From: Agrypnia vestita | Taxonomy: Eukaryota; Arthropoda; Insecta; Trichoptera; Phryganeidae | Assembly (NCBI GenBank): GCA_016648135.1 | Contig: JADDOH010000285.1 | Location: 1 to 64,000, forward strand | Direction: 5' to 3' | DNA: 64,000 bases | In this document: positions 34,670 through 46,399 of the stretch, piece after piece | Layout: each line of letters opens with the position of its first letter | Position numbering within the stretch: position 1 is the first letter of the stretch | The notes under the pieces: generated by a model | Told to the model about the DNA's origin: nothing | Databases searched by the model: none | The model's input: the letters and a program-made list of their open reading frames with translations, nothing else | Translations under genes and position numbers: made by a program

Positions 34670-35160
34670 AAAGGACCTTCTCCGTGACGCGAGCTGATGG
34701 TGAAGATAATCATGTCGCCAGGGTTAGAGTGAAATGTAAAAGTCAATTATTTTCTTGCGTATGATGTAGCATATCGAAAAAAAATGTATTTGTGCAAATG
34801 CAAAGTTTGAAAATTTTTTTTTTCTAAATAAATATAAGTTACAAATTTATAATAAATAAACGACGCATTTATCACTAAAAACGTGCGCTTCATCGTATAA
34901 TGTTATAAGTAAGATGTGCGCAAAATTTGAACAAAATCGGTACAACAGTTTTTGAGATATCATCATCACCAGTCTAAAAAAAGGAGTTTCGAGAAATATG
35001 CATAAGAATATTGTAATTCGTTTAAAATTCACTTACCACTCTAGCTCCAAATTGATATTACTCAAGATAATTTAAAGAATGAGGGTGACTCAAATTATTC
35101 ATAGAACTTCAAGCTATAACATAAAAAAACGATTTTTTGAAAATATCAAGGAGTAACCCA
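34670..35160 (+). repeat. Dispersed repeat, copy 2 (see 27670-28150)
   Basis: Homologous to copy 1 over its length, diverged, and with a single AAAAGGAGTTTCGAGAAATA unit where copy 1 has three. Confidence 0.75.
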
Positions 35161-35518
35161 TTAAGTACATATTTTTCACATTATGACATTAGTTTGGCTA
35201 GAGGAAAATGCTCACTATGAGACGATAATTATATCTGAAACCGTGTCAAAGTTATCACATAGGTACTATAATTACAATCTCTGTTAGATCTCAACATGAT
35301 GACTAGTAGGTAAGATACGAGCTCAACAAGCAGTGAAAAAACAATCAATTATTCACATACTGGTTCAATGTTATTAACTTGTTATGGAAATATATATTTT
35401 TATCGTAAAATTATGCAACAATACATAGATTATATTATTCTCGCGACACGTGTAGTAGGTACCTACTGGGGTGGAACTACCGAGTAGCTGATTACTCCAG
35501 GAGCTACGTTGAAGAGAC

Positions 35519-35800
35519 TCAACATTTTAGGAAAGTTTCTTCTTCTTCTTCCTTAGCCTTTTCCTTCCACTGCTGCATGTAGACCTCTTCCATTTTCTTC
35601 CACTCATCTCTGTTTTTCCCCTTTCGCATCCAGGTTCTTCCTGCTTGCTGGACAATTTCGTTAGACCACCTTTTGGGAGGTCTTCCGACCCTTCTATTTT
35701 TCGTCCAGGGCCTCCACTGTAGGATTCTGGGTGCCCATCTAGTATCCTCCTGTCGAGCCATATGTCCAGCCCACTGCCATTTTAGTTTCGCAGTACGGTC
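35519..35800 (-). pseudogene. Non-LTR retrotransposon ORF, C-terminal fragment
   Basis: The minus-strand frame reads AKLKWQWAGHMARQEDTRWA, then WRPWTKNRRVGRPPKRW, AGRTWMRKGKNRDEW and MEEVYMQQW. This is the conserved C-terminal block after the RT domain in RTE-like lepidopteran elements. It is open to a stop at 35519-35521, but the RT itself is absent, so the copy is 5'-truncated. Confidence 0.8.
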
Positions 35801-37490
35801 GAGTATCTGCCTTTCCGTGGTCCGCTGTGTACATTTTAAGTTTCACTAAAATCTTCTTTAGCTTTCTGTTTTATCATATTTTTTAACCATAGAGGTAGAG
35901 TATGACCTTTGAATGCGGCTAATAACTGCGGCCACGCGCATTTACGCGAAGATGATTCGTCAAACTTCGGACGGCAATTGAAGCTAATTGGCCATTTATT
36001 GGATTAGGTCGGCCCCTATCTCCGTTACATACGTAACGTGTGTATTTACAAGTCGAAAGAAATCAAAATCCAGGTTCACATTCCATCGTTTGTTCTAGGC
36101 AGGTTCTTCAGCATCACATCGACATTGCAATTTTTTAACTGCTTGCAGCGTGTCCCTCATACCATTAGCGAATAATGACAGCGATAACGGAATCTTTGCA
36201 TAAAACCAAGCATTGAAAAACTGGATCCATTTATCCAAGCTGTAGGTACAGCTGGGGCACTGCTGTGACCGATGATGGTTTGCTTAAGTGATCGATACTA
36301 CTGTAAATATTACGTATAAACTCTATAAGAATGATCAATAAAAAAATATACGAACGCTACTATAGACCGCGCAAGGGTCCAGACAGCCACCCGCAGGGCC
36401 TAGCAGCAAGCAATCGGTGATTGCTTGCTGCTAAGTATTATATATGTTATTGTAATACACGATATTAATAAGAACCATATGAATAATATACAATGATGCT
36501 TTTTCAAATATGTGTAGGTAGGTTTTCAACTTTGCATAATTGGGTATTTTTATTTCCGAAGAGACCGAATTTAAATAACTTCTTGCCTAGGGTCCCAAAA
36601 AGGGACGAGTATTGTTGATAGGTAAGTAGATGGATTATTATTATCTATACTATTTATTTCCCAGAATTTTTAATTATGTGCAGTTTTTTCTTGTCCTTGA
36701 TTCGTATACGATTGGGATAGATTTTGCGAAACACACGTACCTACACTTTATTTGTCATATTTTATTAATTTTCTATTTAATTTAAATATAAAATTTTGGT
36801 TAGACTGTGCCTAGACTTCACTACCACTTGAAGTATCTGTATTGAGACAGACATAGTTTACAATAGAAATTTTGTAAATGTTTGCAATTTAAATACGTCT
36901 GTTTTTCTAACTGTTCTGAATAAATAGTTGTCATTATATACGGTTCAAGGTAAGGTTTGGACCCTCGTGTCGAGTCTCGCTGTCGAATCGTACATCGCGC
37001 AAACCTTCTTGAATTTTTGTCTCTTTTTATCTGTCTCACGCTGATGTTTGAATTTATCTCAATATGAAAATCCTTATTATCTCTGTCTCTGAGATACACC
37101 TCATGGTGTCTCGCTCCGCGGACACTGCCGCGATGGGCTACACCGGAGATGAAAGTGACTACGCTCTGCGCCGCCTACATTTTGCGGTCCGACTTGATCT
37201 TGCTTTATATAAATTGCACTTTTCCGATAATGAAAGTGAGTAATTGCAATGCGAAAGTGAAACCGACATAATGCCTAGAATACGATGTCAATATTTTTAT
37301 ATTTCGTTTCGAACGTTTGAAACCGTCGAAAGTTATGTGGTTGATCTTAACTCTTTTGATAATAATTGCCGTCATTATCAGATTGCGTGTAGCGAAGGAC
37401 ATCACGGGGATTATGTTACAACTATAAACAAGACGATTTAATTGCAAAAATTAAAAACGTTAATATGTAGTGGTAACATATTAAATATAT
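35801..37490. other. Intergenic with GC-richer stretches, no gene recognised
   Basis: 36360-36440 shares GCCACCCGCAGGGCCTAGCA with 43637-43657 and has an inverted AAGCAATCGGTGATTGCTT. 37100-37200 is CpG-rich. Frames at 36821-37447 match nothing I recognise. Confidence 0.4.
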
Positions 37491-37499
37491 ACAGTCGTT

Positions 37500-38010
37500 A
37501 CTCTTTATAATAAAACCCGAGGGACCGAGCAATTTATTTCGCTATAAAGAGTGAGGAATAAAATTAACTTATTCCTCACTGTATTCGTGTAGCTAAAGTA
37601 TAAATAATTTATTTATACCACTGTATTACATTTGAAATTCTTGTAACTGCAAACATTTTTTGACTTTCCGATAACCATTACTTTTATTTTTCTATTCGAT
37701 TCATTTTACGAGTCTTGTCTGGTGTCATTTTAAAATAAAATCCGGCCACATCTTCCCAGGCAGTCGTTTATGATGTTCCTGTCAAGTGTTCCATGTGCCC
37801 TGAGGTAAGAAAATTCCAAGAAACGGACTTTTTAGAAGTCTCCTTTTCTATGGGAGTGAACCGATTTTTTCGCTACAGAGAGCCATTTCGTTATAGAGGG
37901 TAAATCAATACATGAGTTCTTTCAATACATGAGAGTTCTTATGGATAACCAAATAAGTTGGGTTCATTTTTACATTATAGAGAGTTTTTCGCTACAGGGA
38001 GTGAAAAAAA
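37500..38010. repeat. Region with recurring TTCGYTAYAGAGRG motif
   Basis: TTCGCTATAAAGAG, TTCGCTACAGAGAG, TTCGTTATAGAGGG, ACATTATAGAGAG and TTCGCTACAGGGAG occur within about 500 bp. This suggests subterminal repeats of an unidentified DNA transposon. Confidence 0.45.
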
Positions 38011-38410
38011 GTCAGAAATATTAAAAAAAAAACTAGCGAGTCTTACAGTATTATGAGTAAACATTTGACATCTCACAATTAAAAATATCAATTGACCAAA
38101 AATAACCAAATTACCCATTTTCAAAACTCCCGAAAAACTTTCCAGGTAACCCCCTTTTTTAGCACCAAATGACTACTATCCATTAAGCCACAAGAGCTGA
38201 GAGAGTTCGCGAAGCGGAGCGGCTAGTTCCACCCGGTAATAATCACTATTGTGCACGTCCATTCTAGAGAACAGCAGACCATAAGGTACCTTACTAATTT
38301 TTGTATTATATTCTCTTTTGCAGAACCCTCCTTGGATTCAGCTAGATTCATAAAAAAATAAATTAAGGAGACATCTCCGAACCATTTTCGTCAATATTAA
38401 TTCATTTAAA

Positions 38411-38698
38411 TTGTCATCAGCAAATCGTCAACTTTCTAAAAAATTGAATGCCAAGCTTCTGATCTTCAATACTAAATTTTACAACGACGCAAACCTATCG
38501 CTCGATGGTCGGAATAACCAGGGCAAGGATGAAGGAGGAACGCGAGGGTTGCTGCACGAAACTCTGGAATTGCGCCAACAATTCCAAGGGACCTTCAAGC
38601 TGATCACCAACAGTACGGCGTTGCTCCAGCATCGGAACGCGTCCCGGGATCTTCGCACTTCATCAAACGCTAATTCAAATGTCGGGATTAAAAGCTAA
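38411..38698 (+). CDS. Open frame without ATG start, unidentified
   Basis: A 95-codon open frame in a locally GC-richer block, with coding-like polar composition (ELRQQFQGTFKLITNSTALL). It begins at a TTG, and CATCAG just upstream could be a splice acceptor. No family recognised. It may be an exon, a transposon remnant or chance. Confidence 0.2.
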   Translation: MSSANRQLSKKLNAKLLIFNTKFYNDANLSLDGRNNQGKDEGGTRGLLHETLELRQQFQGTFKLITNSTALLQHRNASRDLRTSSNANSNVGIKS

Positions 38699-39939
38699 TA
38701 TGTTATGGGAAATTGTATTAATATAAAATAGGTTCAGGGAGTATCTAGGTAGCGGCCGATTTCATAAATAATTCTTTTCAATAATGCATTTTACTAAAAT
38801 CGAGCTAGAAGCAGGTAGCTGTAGGTAAAATATAAGGTTCTTGTATTATAATTTTGTAATAAACTGTAATAATATTCTAAATCTACTTTCAGTTCCACCT
38901 AATGTAAAATCCATTTATCCAGTCTAGCATCCCACATTATAGCGCCCTATCCGTTCACTACCGAGTAGATCCCACGCACGCACCCTAGTCTCATGCATCT
39001 CTCTGGGCAAAGGTCAGATCACGTGAGCTCCTTCAGAGCCAGATCCAAACACATCCAGTACGACACACCAATTCGCGGATCTCGACGCCAAGCCACTCTA
39101 ACATCCAATATATAAAATAGTATTTATGTAAAAACCAACTAGGACGTTGGTTAATAAATAAATAAAATAAAATAAAAAAGTAACCCATAAAAAACAAGTT
39201 TTTATTATACTCCCTTTCTTTGTAAAATATAACAACAATTAAAGACGAATTAAAACGTATGATATAACACTAAACTTAAAGTAATTTAATATATTTCTAA
39301 AATGTCAGATATTTTGAGCTTTGATAAGACACTTCATGCTTTGAAGATTAAATTCTAAAAACATTTGTCAGTTAATTTAGATTTTCGACATTCGTAGTGA
39401 AGTACCTATTATGAATACCGACGTAGTAATTCAAATTTAGAAAATATTCCGCGACGTTATCGGGCCGCCGTTGCTAGTAATCAAACTTTTCTAATGATTC
39501 CAATTTGAAAAAACCAATAAAATTTCTAAAAATCCGAAAGTATACTATAATTATTATTATTTTTTAATGAAAATATGATTGATCTTCTTGATCGTGGCCA
39601 CGAGTCTACTTGCCAAGTTTCAACTCGATTGGATCACGGGAAGAGGGTCAAAAATTGATCCAAAGATTTTTTACCCGGCAAGCCGGCAAACAAGTAGACG
39701 CCACGAGTTAAAAGAAAGGAAGTAAAAATAGTATAATACGCGAATTAAATATGGAGAGGGAGAAATTGAGTTATTTAGTAGTTGTTGGACCTGTACATAG
39801 TATTTTCCTCCATGAAAGGTTATAAATGTTATTACTAATACTGTATCCAGAATATAATAAGAAAAAGCGATCAGTCAATTTTACGTAGATTTTTTTATTT
39901 TACAATTTATGTATTAACACGCTGGTCTAACAGTTATCA
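38699..39939. other. Intergenic, no gene recognised
   Basis: AT-rich, with a short CpG-containing block near 38920-39080 that may be old retroelement sequence. Confidence 0.4.
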
Positions 39940-40128
39940 TTAATAATTTGATTTATAGTGTTTTAAGTCGCGGTTGAAATAAGAATTATTGAGAGGAATA
40001 TTTATGAATCTATCGAGCACCGAATGAAAACTGCCTAATTTGTGTGCGGGAGGTTGGAAAGAATATGCAGGAATCACTGCGTTCGTGTCTGTGGGTTTAC
40101 GATAAATGGTAAATTTTAGCATTTTCAT
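39940..40128 (-). pseudogene. Penelope-like reverse transcriptase fragment
   Basis: The minus-strand frame reads KFTIYRKPTDTNAVIPAYSF, then PAHKLGSFHSVLDRFI and NSYFNRDL. YRKPT with a following H-K-x-A/G-x-x block is the conserved post-catalytic region of Penelope-like RTs; the intact element at 55345-57237 has VYRKPTHTN. The rest of the ORF is missing. Confidence 0.7.
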
Positions 40129-40929
40129 CGTTTTTTATGGTGGATTTAAAACGTAGTTATATTCATCCATTTTAATGATCATTACGAATAAAGTTTCTAA
40201 TATATTTATGAGGTCCGTTACAGTTCATTGGATACAAATAATGATAATAATAATCTAAGTGTGGAACACTTACGCACCATTGAAGTGAAACTTCCTAGCG
40301 TCAGAGCATAAATTATTTTTTATTACTTTGATAAAGCCATATTGTGCTTTTTTGCACATAGGTAGTGGACACTTGGAAAAAATGTTAACTAATTAATAAA
40401 CACCAATATATTTTTATTCCGACATACCTATCCCTTTCTTTAACAGTATAAAAATGAAACCAAAATATTTTTCAAACATTTTTGGCTGCGAACAAATTCG
40501 ATTGTTTTAGTAATTTATTGGTATTGCAATCACGAGGATTGTGTGTTCATTTTCTACAACACATTGAGCTGTTCATTTTTATTTTATTTCCACTGCCTTA
40601 TGCAATGGAAGATGAGCTGTAGGCAAAAGGCAGCCATCATATTTTCTCGATAGCTCTGTTCGTGTCTTTTTCAACATTCGTTTCTTTGAAGTATCTTAAT
40701 GTTTTATATTTTCACATTCATGGATCTACATTAAATTTTACCGTCGAATCATGGCAAAACAGTGGTAAAGTTCGGCACAACATCGTTTTCACCCTAGACC
40801 GTCTTAAGAGCAATCTAGGCCACGGGGAAAAGCATTGAACTGGGTCCCCATTGGTTCGAGTAATGTCCCACTCTGCCGAGTGGTGACCCTGGGCACTGCC
40901 CAATGCGTCAATGCCTCATAGCGAAGGGA

Positions 40930-41682
40930 AAAACTACATTTAAAAATGAAGACTACAACACACACACGTTCACCAGTTTGAAGACTACAAAGTGTACACT
41001 ACATTCGTAGTAAAAACTACATGAAGTGAACTAATTGTAGTACTAATGAAGTGAAGTAATGAAGTAAATGTAGTATTAATGAAGTGAAGTAATTTTACTA
41101 CAAAGTTGTAGTACTAATGAAGTAATTATATTTTTTCCCAAATAAAAAGTTGTTAAAAAAAGGTCGTCGGAAAAAATATATGAATATATCGAATGTTTTC
41201 GGTAAAATAATATTTGGCGACCTAAAAAAAAATCAACGGGAAAAATATTTAAGACAAATGCCGATATTTTCTCCTAAGTAACATTTGGCGACCTAAAAAT
41301 AATAAAAAAAGGTCGCCAACCAGATTTCTTCGATCGATCCCAAAATTGGGGGGGAGGTGTTGTTTCAGTTTCCAGAAATTTCTTAGTTCGGTCCCAAAAA
41401 TTTTCAAAAGCATGGGGGGAGTTTCGGTTTCCAAAAATTTCTTCATTTATCTACATCGACTTCTCTTCATCGAAATATGTGCTTGTACTTTCGATAACTT
41501 TGAAATGTGTGTACTTTGTAGTGTTCGCTTTGAAATGAAGTATACTATTTGAAGTATATACTTTCAATAACTTTGTGTGTGTAGTTTGTAGTGTGCACTA
41601 CACTTCAAAAGGTGTGAAGTGTACATTTCAATGTAATGTAGTACTACATTGTAGTAGTGAGTACAGAGCGGACCCATCACTA
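40930..41682. mobile_element. Second hAT-type family: right part with terminus
   Basis: Ends in GACCCATCACTA, like 796-821. The interior is rich in TGTAGT/ACTACA and ATGAAGTG motifs in both orientations (40960-41130 and 41500-41660). A matching left terminus was not found, so the copy is probably truncated. Confidence 0.55.
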
Positions 41683-41689
41683 GTGTCTC

Positions 41690-43160
41690 AAGACGGCGCT
41701 GGACATTTCCCGGGCCGCACATGTTCCCAAGCCAGGTTCTGTTTGAAATTGGTCTATGCCACTATTCCTATTAAGGGCTCGTAGACATTCTAAATACACT
41801 ATTGCACGTGTATTTAGAAACTATTTAAGAATTTATTGTGACGCTCTAATAAAAACAAAAGTAAAATGAACAATGTAGCACAACGCTATTTGTTTAGTTT
41901 CGGAGCGCGCCGCAGACAAAAAGTTAATTGATTTTCAGTAGGTAGGTACTTAGAGTTCGGTAACTAGATAAAACGCAGTTTTCACTCGTATTATGCAAAT
42001 TTTATGGAAAAAACTATAAGGCCAGTCGAAATTTCTCTAAGCATCGAATCGATAATAATAAATCATTTAAGTAAATTAAATGAAGTTATTTGCCAAGATA
42101 CTTGGGTAAGTATCTATAAAATGAAACGACGCGCGACGCCTGCGATATCCGAAGATTGCATATTCGCTGGCGCGTTGTTGGTCTCTTAATTTCGTTTGTG
42201 TAATTAAACGTATTTTATATCGAATTGGTTATGCGATCACTTATAGGTCCGAGGTCCATTACTACGAAGCACAAAATTTAAGCATAATTTAAAATTTACT
42301 TGTTTCTTTTCAAATTATGTACCTACGTTCATATTTGAAAAGATCACTGGTCGATACCAAAATTTTGCCGTTAAAAAATAATAAAATTGTATCTTTTAGG
42401 CTGAGGGACGGGGGACGGGGTGAATATGAAAAAAGTTTGAAATCTTAAATACATAGTTTTTGAAAATAACCGCTCTTGGAATAAATTACATTTCCAACGA
42501 AATTTTTTAATTAAAAAAAAAACATTTTCTTTTTAATAATTTCTAAATACTTATTTCAATATCGTGATATCGTCCTTAAATGAATGAATTGCTTATGAAT
42601 GAATATCATATGCTTCTAATTCATATTGAATTAGAAACTTTGAGTCAACTCCTCCGATGCCACATTCAATAGCAAGTCTCAGCTGAAAACTGATAAATCA
42701 GTCCAGGTTAAGCACCTGATTCATAAGCTGAGCTTCTTCAGTAATGCCTTTTTGATGTACTGCTTGTATATCCTGTGTCTGCCTGGCGTACGTGCACACC
42801 GACGTGAGAAATGCAGCATCGGTATCTGCGCCAGGCGTGGAAACTGCCCTGTTAGCGAATTCTATCGCGGCTCATCGGCGTGTATTTCGGTTTGTCAGCG
42901 TTTTTGGATTTCTCAGATTTGGCATTTATCTGAGTGTACCGCGTCAGCATTTTGAAGGGCCCGTGTGACTTATGTTTCGTGGGAACCTTTTGCAACGGCG
43001 CTGGTTTGCTTTTGCTGTGGGTCAATAGGACCCCACAAAAACAATATATTTAATATTTATACACGTTTATTAATTTGTGGTTTAAAATTGTCTCAGAGTT
43101 TCTAAATATGAATCTCGCCATTTTTGTTACTGGTCTGCTAGGTTGACGAAATATGGAAGT
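41690..43160. other. Intergenic, no gene recognised
   Basis: 42640-42960 is a GC-richer stretch with an open frame (42752-42955, +) of no recognisable family. Confidence 0.4.
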
Positions 43161-43165
43161 ATAGA

Positions 43166-43345
43166 GTAGCTTGTTGGTCTTGTGGTTAGGACATTCGCCT
43201 CGTGATCCAAAGGTCGCGGTTTCGAACCTCACTCCAGATTAGCAAGTTAGTCCTATTTTCATAGTACAAGCGTTTAGCTTAATTTGAAAATAGTAAGAAT
43301 ATTGATTTGACACGTATTCCGTGTTCGCATCTCTATTTTTTTTTT
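43166..43345 (+). mobile_element. tRNA-derived SINE
   Basis: The tRNA-Val-like head has GTGGTTAGGACATTCGCCTC and a B-box GGTTTCGAACC. The body contains TTTAGCTTAATTTGAAAATA and the 3' end is TTCGCATCTCTA plus a T-run. A second copy is at 3490-3637 (-). Confidence 0.8.
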
Positions 43346-43349
43346 AAAA

Positions 43350-45265
43350 AGTTTATTAATTTAAAAAATAAATATTATAAAGTTAGGACATTATGTGAAG
43401 TTACTGGGACAGACGGATGGACGGACAGACAATGAAATTATTATAATTGGGATAGAAAGCTGCCTTCAAGACCTATCAGACCTATCTGCGCGGTAGCTAT
43501 CACTAGCCGCGAAGCGACTACCATCGCCGACAGCATAACCTTGAAGCAAGCAGACACAACGCAGTAGCCACCATTGGCTTTGAATCATTTTCAAACAGTG
43601 AGCAAATAGCAATGGCCGCGTAGCGCCTCTGACAGCCGCCCGCAGGGCCTAGTAGCAAGCAATAGACGACAGCCGATTACTTAAATGCTAGTTTTAAATA
43701 ATTTTTCAGTGACTGTCGTGTCCATGTCGCAACAGACATCAAGTTTAATAAATTAAACATTAATCAAATCATCATCACTATACTACCTCAACTACCACTT
43801 TCATTCCCAATTCTCAACACAGAACATTCTGGGGTTGCATCCATAAAATATTTGAACTATCAGGTTAATCTTCCAAAATCTGTATTGTTTTAAGGATTAG
43901 CCTTCACTAGATGATATAAAACTCTAATCAATATTAATCACATTTACACAAATGGCAGAATCCTTTTATTAGTAACCTGTAAATTATATACAGTGGAACT
44001 ACCATCTTGAGAAATAGCAAATGCTATAAACAATATTATTAAAAAAATTAGACACAGATAACATATCCCCACGGAGAATTCATTTTTCTACTTCACAAGC
44101 CCTATCTCTTATACAGATCATTGTATTTCGGAGAGTTATTTTGTTTTGTGAGAATATTTTTTTTCTCGTTGGTGTTCCCCCCACCCACGAACCTATAAAA
44201 GTTTTTTTTTTTACCTTTTACACAGAAGCCTCAAAAATATATGTATATTCTATATTAAAATATTTTTATGACATCTGATACAATCACTTGCACTGTTTTT
44301 TTTTAAATTTATTTGCCAATAAAATGTTGGCCGGAAGCCTCTTGTGAAACTATAACTTTTTTGGAGACACTTTCTCTTGGAAAGCATTTTCGATATTTGT
44401 AAAAGCAGATTTAAGAATCACAAACATAACTTGAAACATTCCAAATATTATATTTGTATCCTCAACATATTGCCAAAATGTACACTTCTTGCTTTTTGTA
44501 CTTTGCATGAATGCAAAAATATATTTTATGACGCATGATTGTGAAGAAAGATAAGGAAAATATTTTATTGGACCTTTCTCTCACTTTGTATGAAGTGCTT
44601 TTATAAATTTATAATAGATGTGGATGAGTGGATGGTAAAAAAGGGCATAACAAATGGCCCGGACATATATTCCTGTGATAAATAGCTAAATAACTCCCAG
44701 GAAAATATGTCTAACTTGGAAGGCGGCTGCTGAGATTTAAATGTGCAATTTGATTTTAAAGGCAGACATCTAATGACAAATATTATGGTTTACTTCGATG
44801 ATATAATAATGAATAACCAATAATTTACATGTTATACAATGGGCTAAAAAATATATAGATACATGTTGTATAAACTAAGTATAAAAAGGTAAGTATACAT
44901 GTAACACCATTCAAAAATTGATTCATGCACCCCCAAATAAGAATGATTTTGAATTATGGGGAATAATGGCATATGTATGCATATGCATGCTCGTCATTCT
45001 TTCATAAAACATATTGATACATTATGCAAAACAATAGAGGACAATAATAACGTTCGACTTCTATGGTTAATAAAGTAATATCCTTTTTCTCTTGCTTTAT
45101 CTCAGCCATTTGGAGTCAATGGTTCGGCGCTGATCCTGGTTGTGACAATCGATAGGAAAGTACTTTAGGAAAGGAGGTTGGGTCACAGCGAAAGAATGTC
45201 TGCCCTCGCGTTACAGCGCAGTTAAGGTATTAATCTCGCGTTAGTTTTTTCCTCTAGTATAAAAA
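43350..45265. other. Intergenic, no gene recognised
   Basis: 43430-43680 is a GC-richer block with CCGCCCGCAGGGCCTAGTAG, shared with 36390. The rest is AT-rich. No gene seen. Confidence 0.4.
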
Positions 45266-45269
45266 CATA

Positions 45270-45540
45270 TTTATTACAAAAGATCTTGTTTTTTCCAATT
45301 TTTAAAATTCTTTATCCTTAAGTTAAAATGTCTCCTTGTAATTAAGCGTGATTTGTTTACTAAGACATTAAACTTTTAGTAATGTAGTTTAATCTTTTCA
45401 TAATTATTTTAAAATTAACAAGCTTGTAGTATTTATTTAACAAGTCAAACACATTGGAACCAGCTGTAGGTTGTGTACCAATAAATTTACATTAGTTCAT
45501 GTCTATATATTTTGGTGATCTGTGATGTATCAATATTTAA
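45270..45540 (+). repeat. Dispersed repeat, copy 2 (see 18600-18890)
   Basis: Shares TTTACTAAGACATT, CTTTTCATAATT, GGAACCAGC and TTAGTTCATGT in order with copy 1. Confidence 0.6.
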
Positions 45541-45647
45541 TTTTAAAAATGTTCATCCAGCATATGACTTGTACAATTCATTCATAATTCATTAGTAGTG
45601 AATATTTAATAATTATATAAAATATTTTTACTCTTTGAAAATTGAAA

Positions 45648-45863
45648 ATGCATTTTATAATGATTTATTTATTATTATTTATTTTCATTTCACAAGTTTT
45701 TTTGCAGATTTATGTTTCTGAACATTATATTAACACTTTACAAGCGCCCAGTCAACGTCAAGAAACAGTCAACATGTTAAGTAAAAAGAATACAAATCTG
45801 ACTGATCCACAATTGATTTTGAATAAACACTCCCAAGATCTGCATGCAGTAGGTATTGCTTAA
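45648..45863 (+). CDS. Small secreted or single-pass membrane protein, unidentified
   Basis: ATG at 45648 opens 71 codons. Residues 2-21 (HFIMIYLLLFIFISQVFLQI) form a signal peptide or membrane anchor; the rest is polar (YINTLQAPSQRQETVNML, then KKNTNLTDPQL) with one NxT site. The stop is 32 bp from the stop of PSMG4 on the other strand, a spacing typical of a real convergent pair. I do not recognise a family; chance is not excluded because the region is AT-rich. Confidence 0.4.
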   Translation: MHFIMIYLLLFIFISQVFLQIYVSEHYINTLQAPSQRQETVNMLSKKNTNLTDPQLILNKHSQDLHAVGIA

Positions 45864-45895
45864 AAAAGTTCCATAAAAATCAATCTTCAAAGAGT

Positions 45896-46348
45896 TTAAA
45901 AGTTATCAGGGTGCACTTTAAGTTCTTCTGTAATTCGCTTCTCTATCATTGGCGATGACAAACGGTCCAGTGGAATATTACAACTGATAAATATTTGTTT
46001 GTTTAACTTTTTGGACAGCCTACTCGACAAATTGGTCGAGGTTGTATCTAGTGACGAGCCCAGAACTTTTGAAGCCAAAGGGGAACTTTGGTATGGTGAC
46101 ATCATCGCAACAGACAAGTCAGCGAAAGTTGGATCGCGATCCTTGCCAATCCACATAAACAGGGATTTATCCATCTTAATGACATGTATGCTAACAATTA
46201 ATTCACCCATTTCCATATTGAAAGAATGAAGATTGAATCTTGACTTAGTGTAAGAAATATTCAAATTGGAAGTACGCTTTTTTGGTGATTTCTGTGCTCT
46301 TTCGTCATTTTCAAACGATTTGAGGTTATTAGTTTGAATTTCACTCAT
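45896..46348 (-). CDS. PSMG4: Proteasome assembly chaperone 4 (PSMG4)
   Basis: Pairs with PSMG3 as a chaperone that helps build the alpha ring of the 20S proteasome. Single exon, 150 codons. ATG at 46348 is the first in frame after non-coding 5' sequence; a possible 3' splice site (TTTTTTAG) lies 29 bp upstream, so a 5' UTR intron is possible. The body aligns by eye with the family: HVIKMDKSLFMWIG, LSVAMMSPYQSSPLASKVLG, LDTTSTNLSSRLSKKLNKQ, IFISCNIP and VEKRI-like IEKRITEEL. An N-terminal extension of about 35-40 polar, basic residues precedes the domain; human PSMG4 is about 123 aa. No breaks seen. Confidence 0.93.
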   Translation of the reverse strand: MSEIQTNNLKSFENDERAQKSPKKRTSNLNISYTKSRFNLHSFNMEMGELIVSIHVIKMDKSLFMWIGKDRDPTFADLSVAMMSPYQSSPLASKVLGSSLDTTSTNLSSRLSKKLNKQIFISCNIPLDRLSSPMIEKRITEELKVHPDNF

Positions 46349-46399
46349 TTTGTGAAAGTAGTTATGGTACAACCTAAAAAAGTAATGACGATAAGTAAT

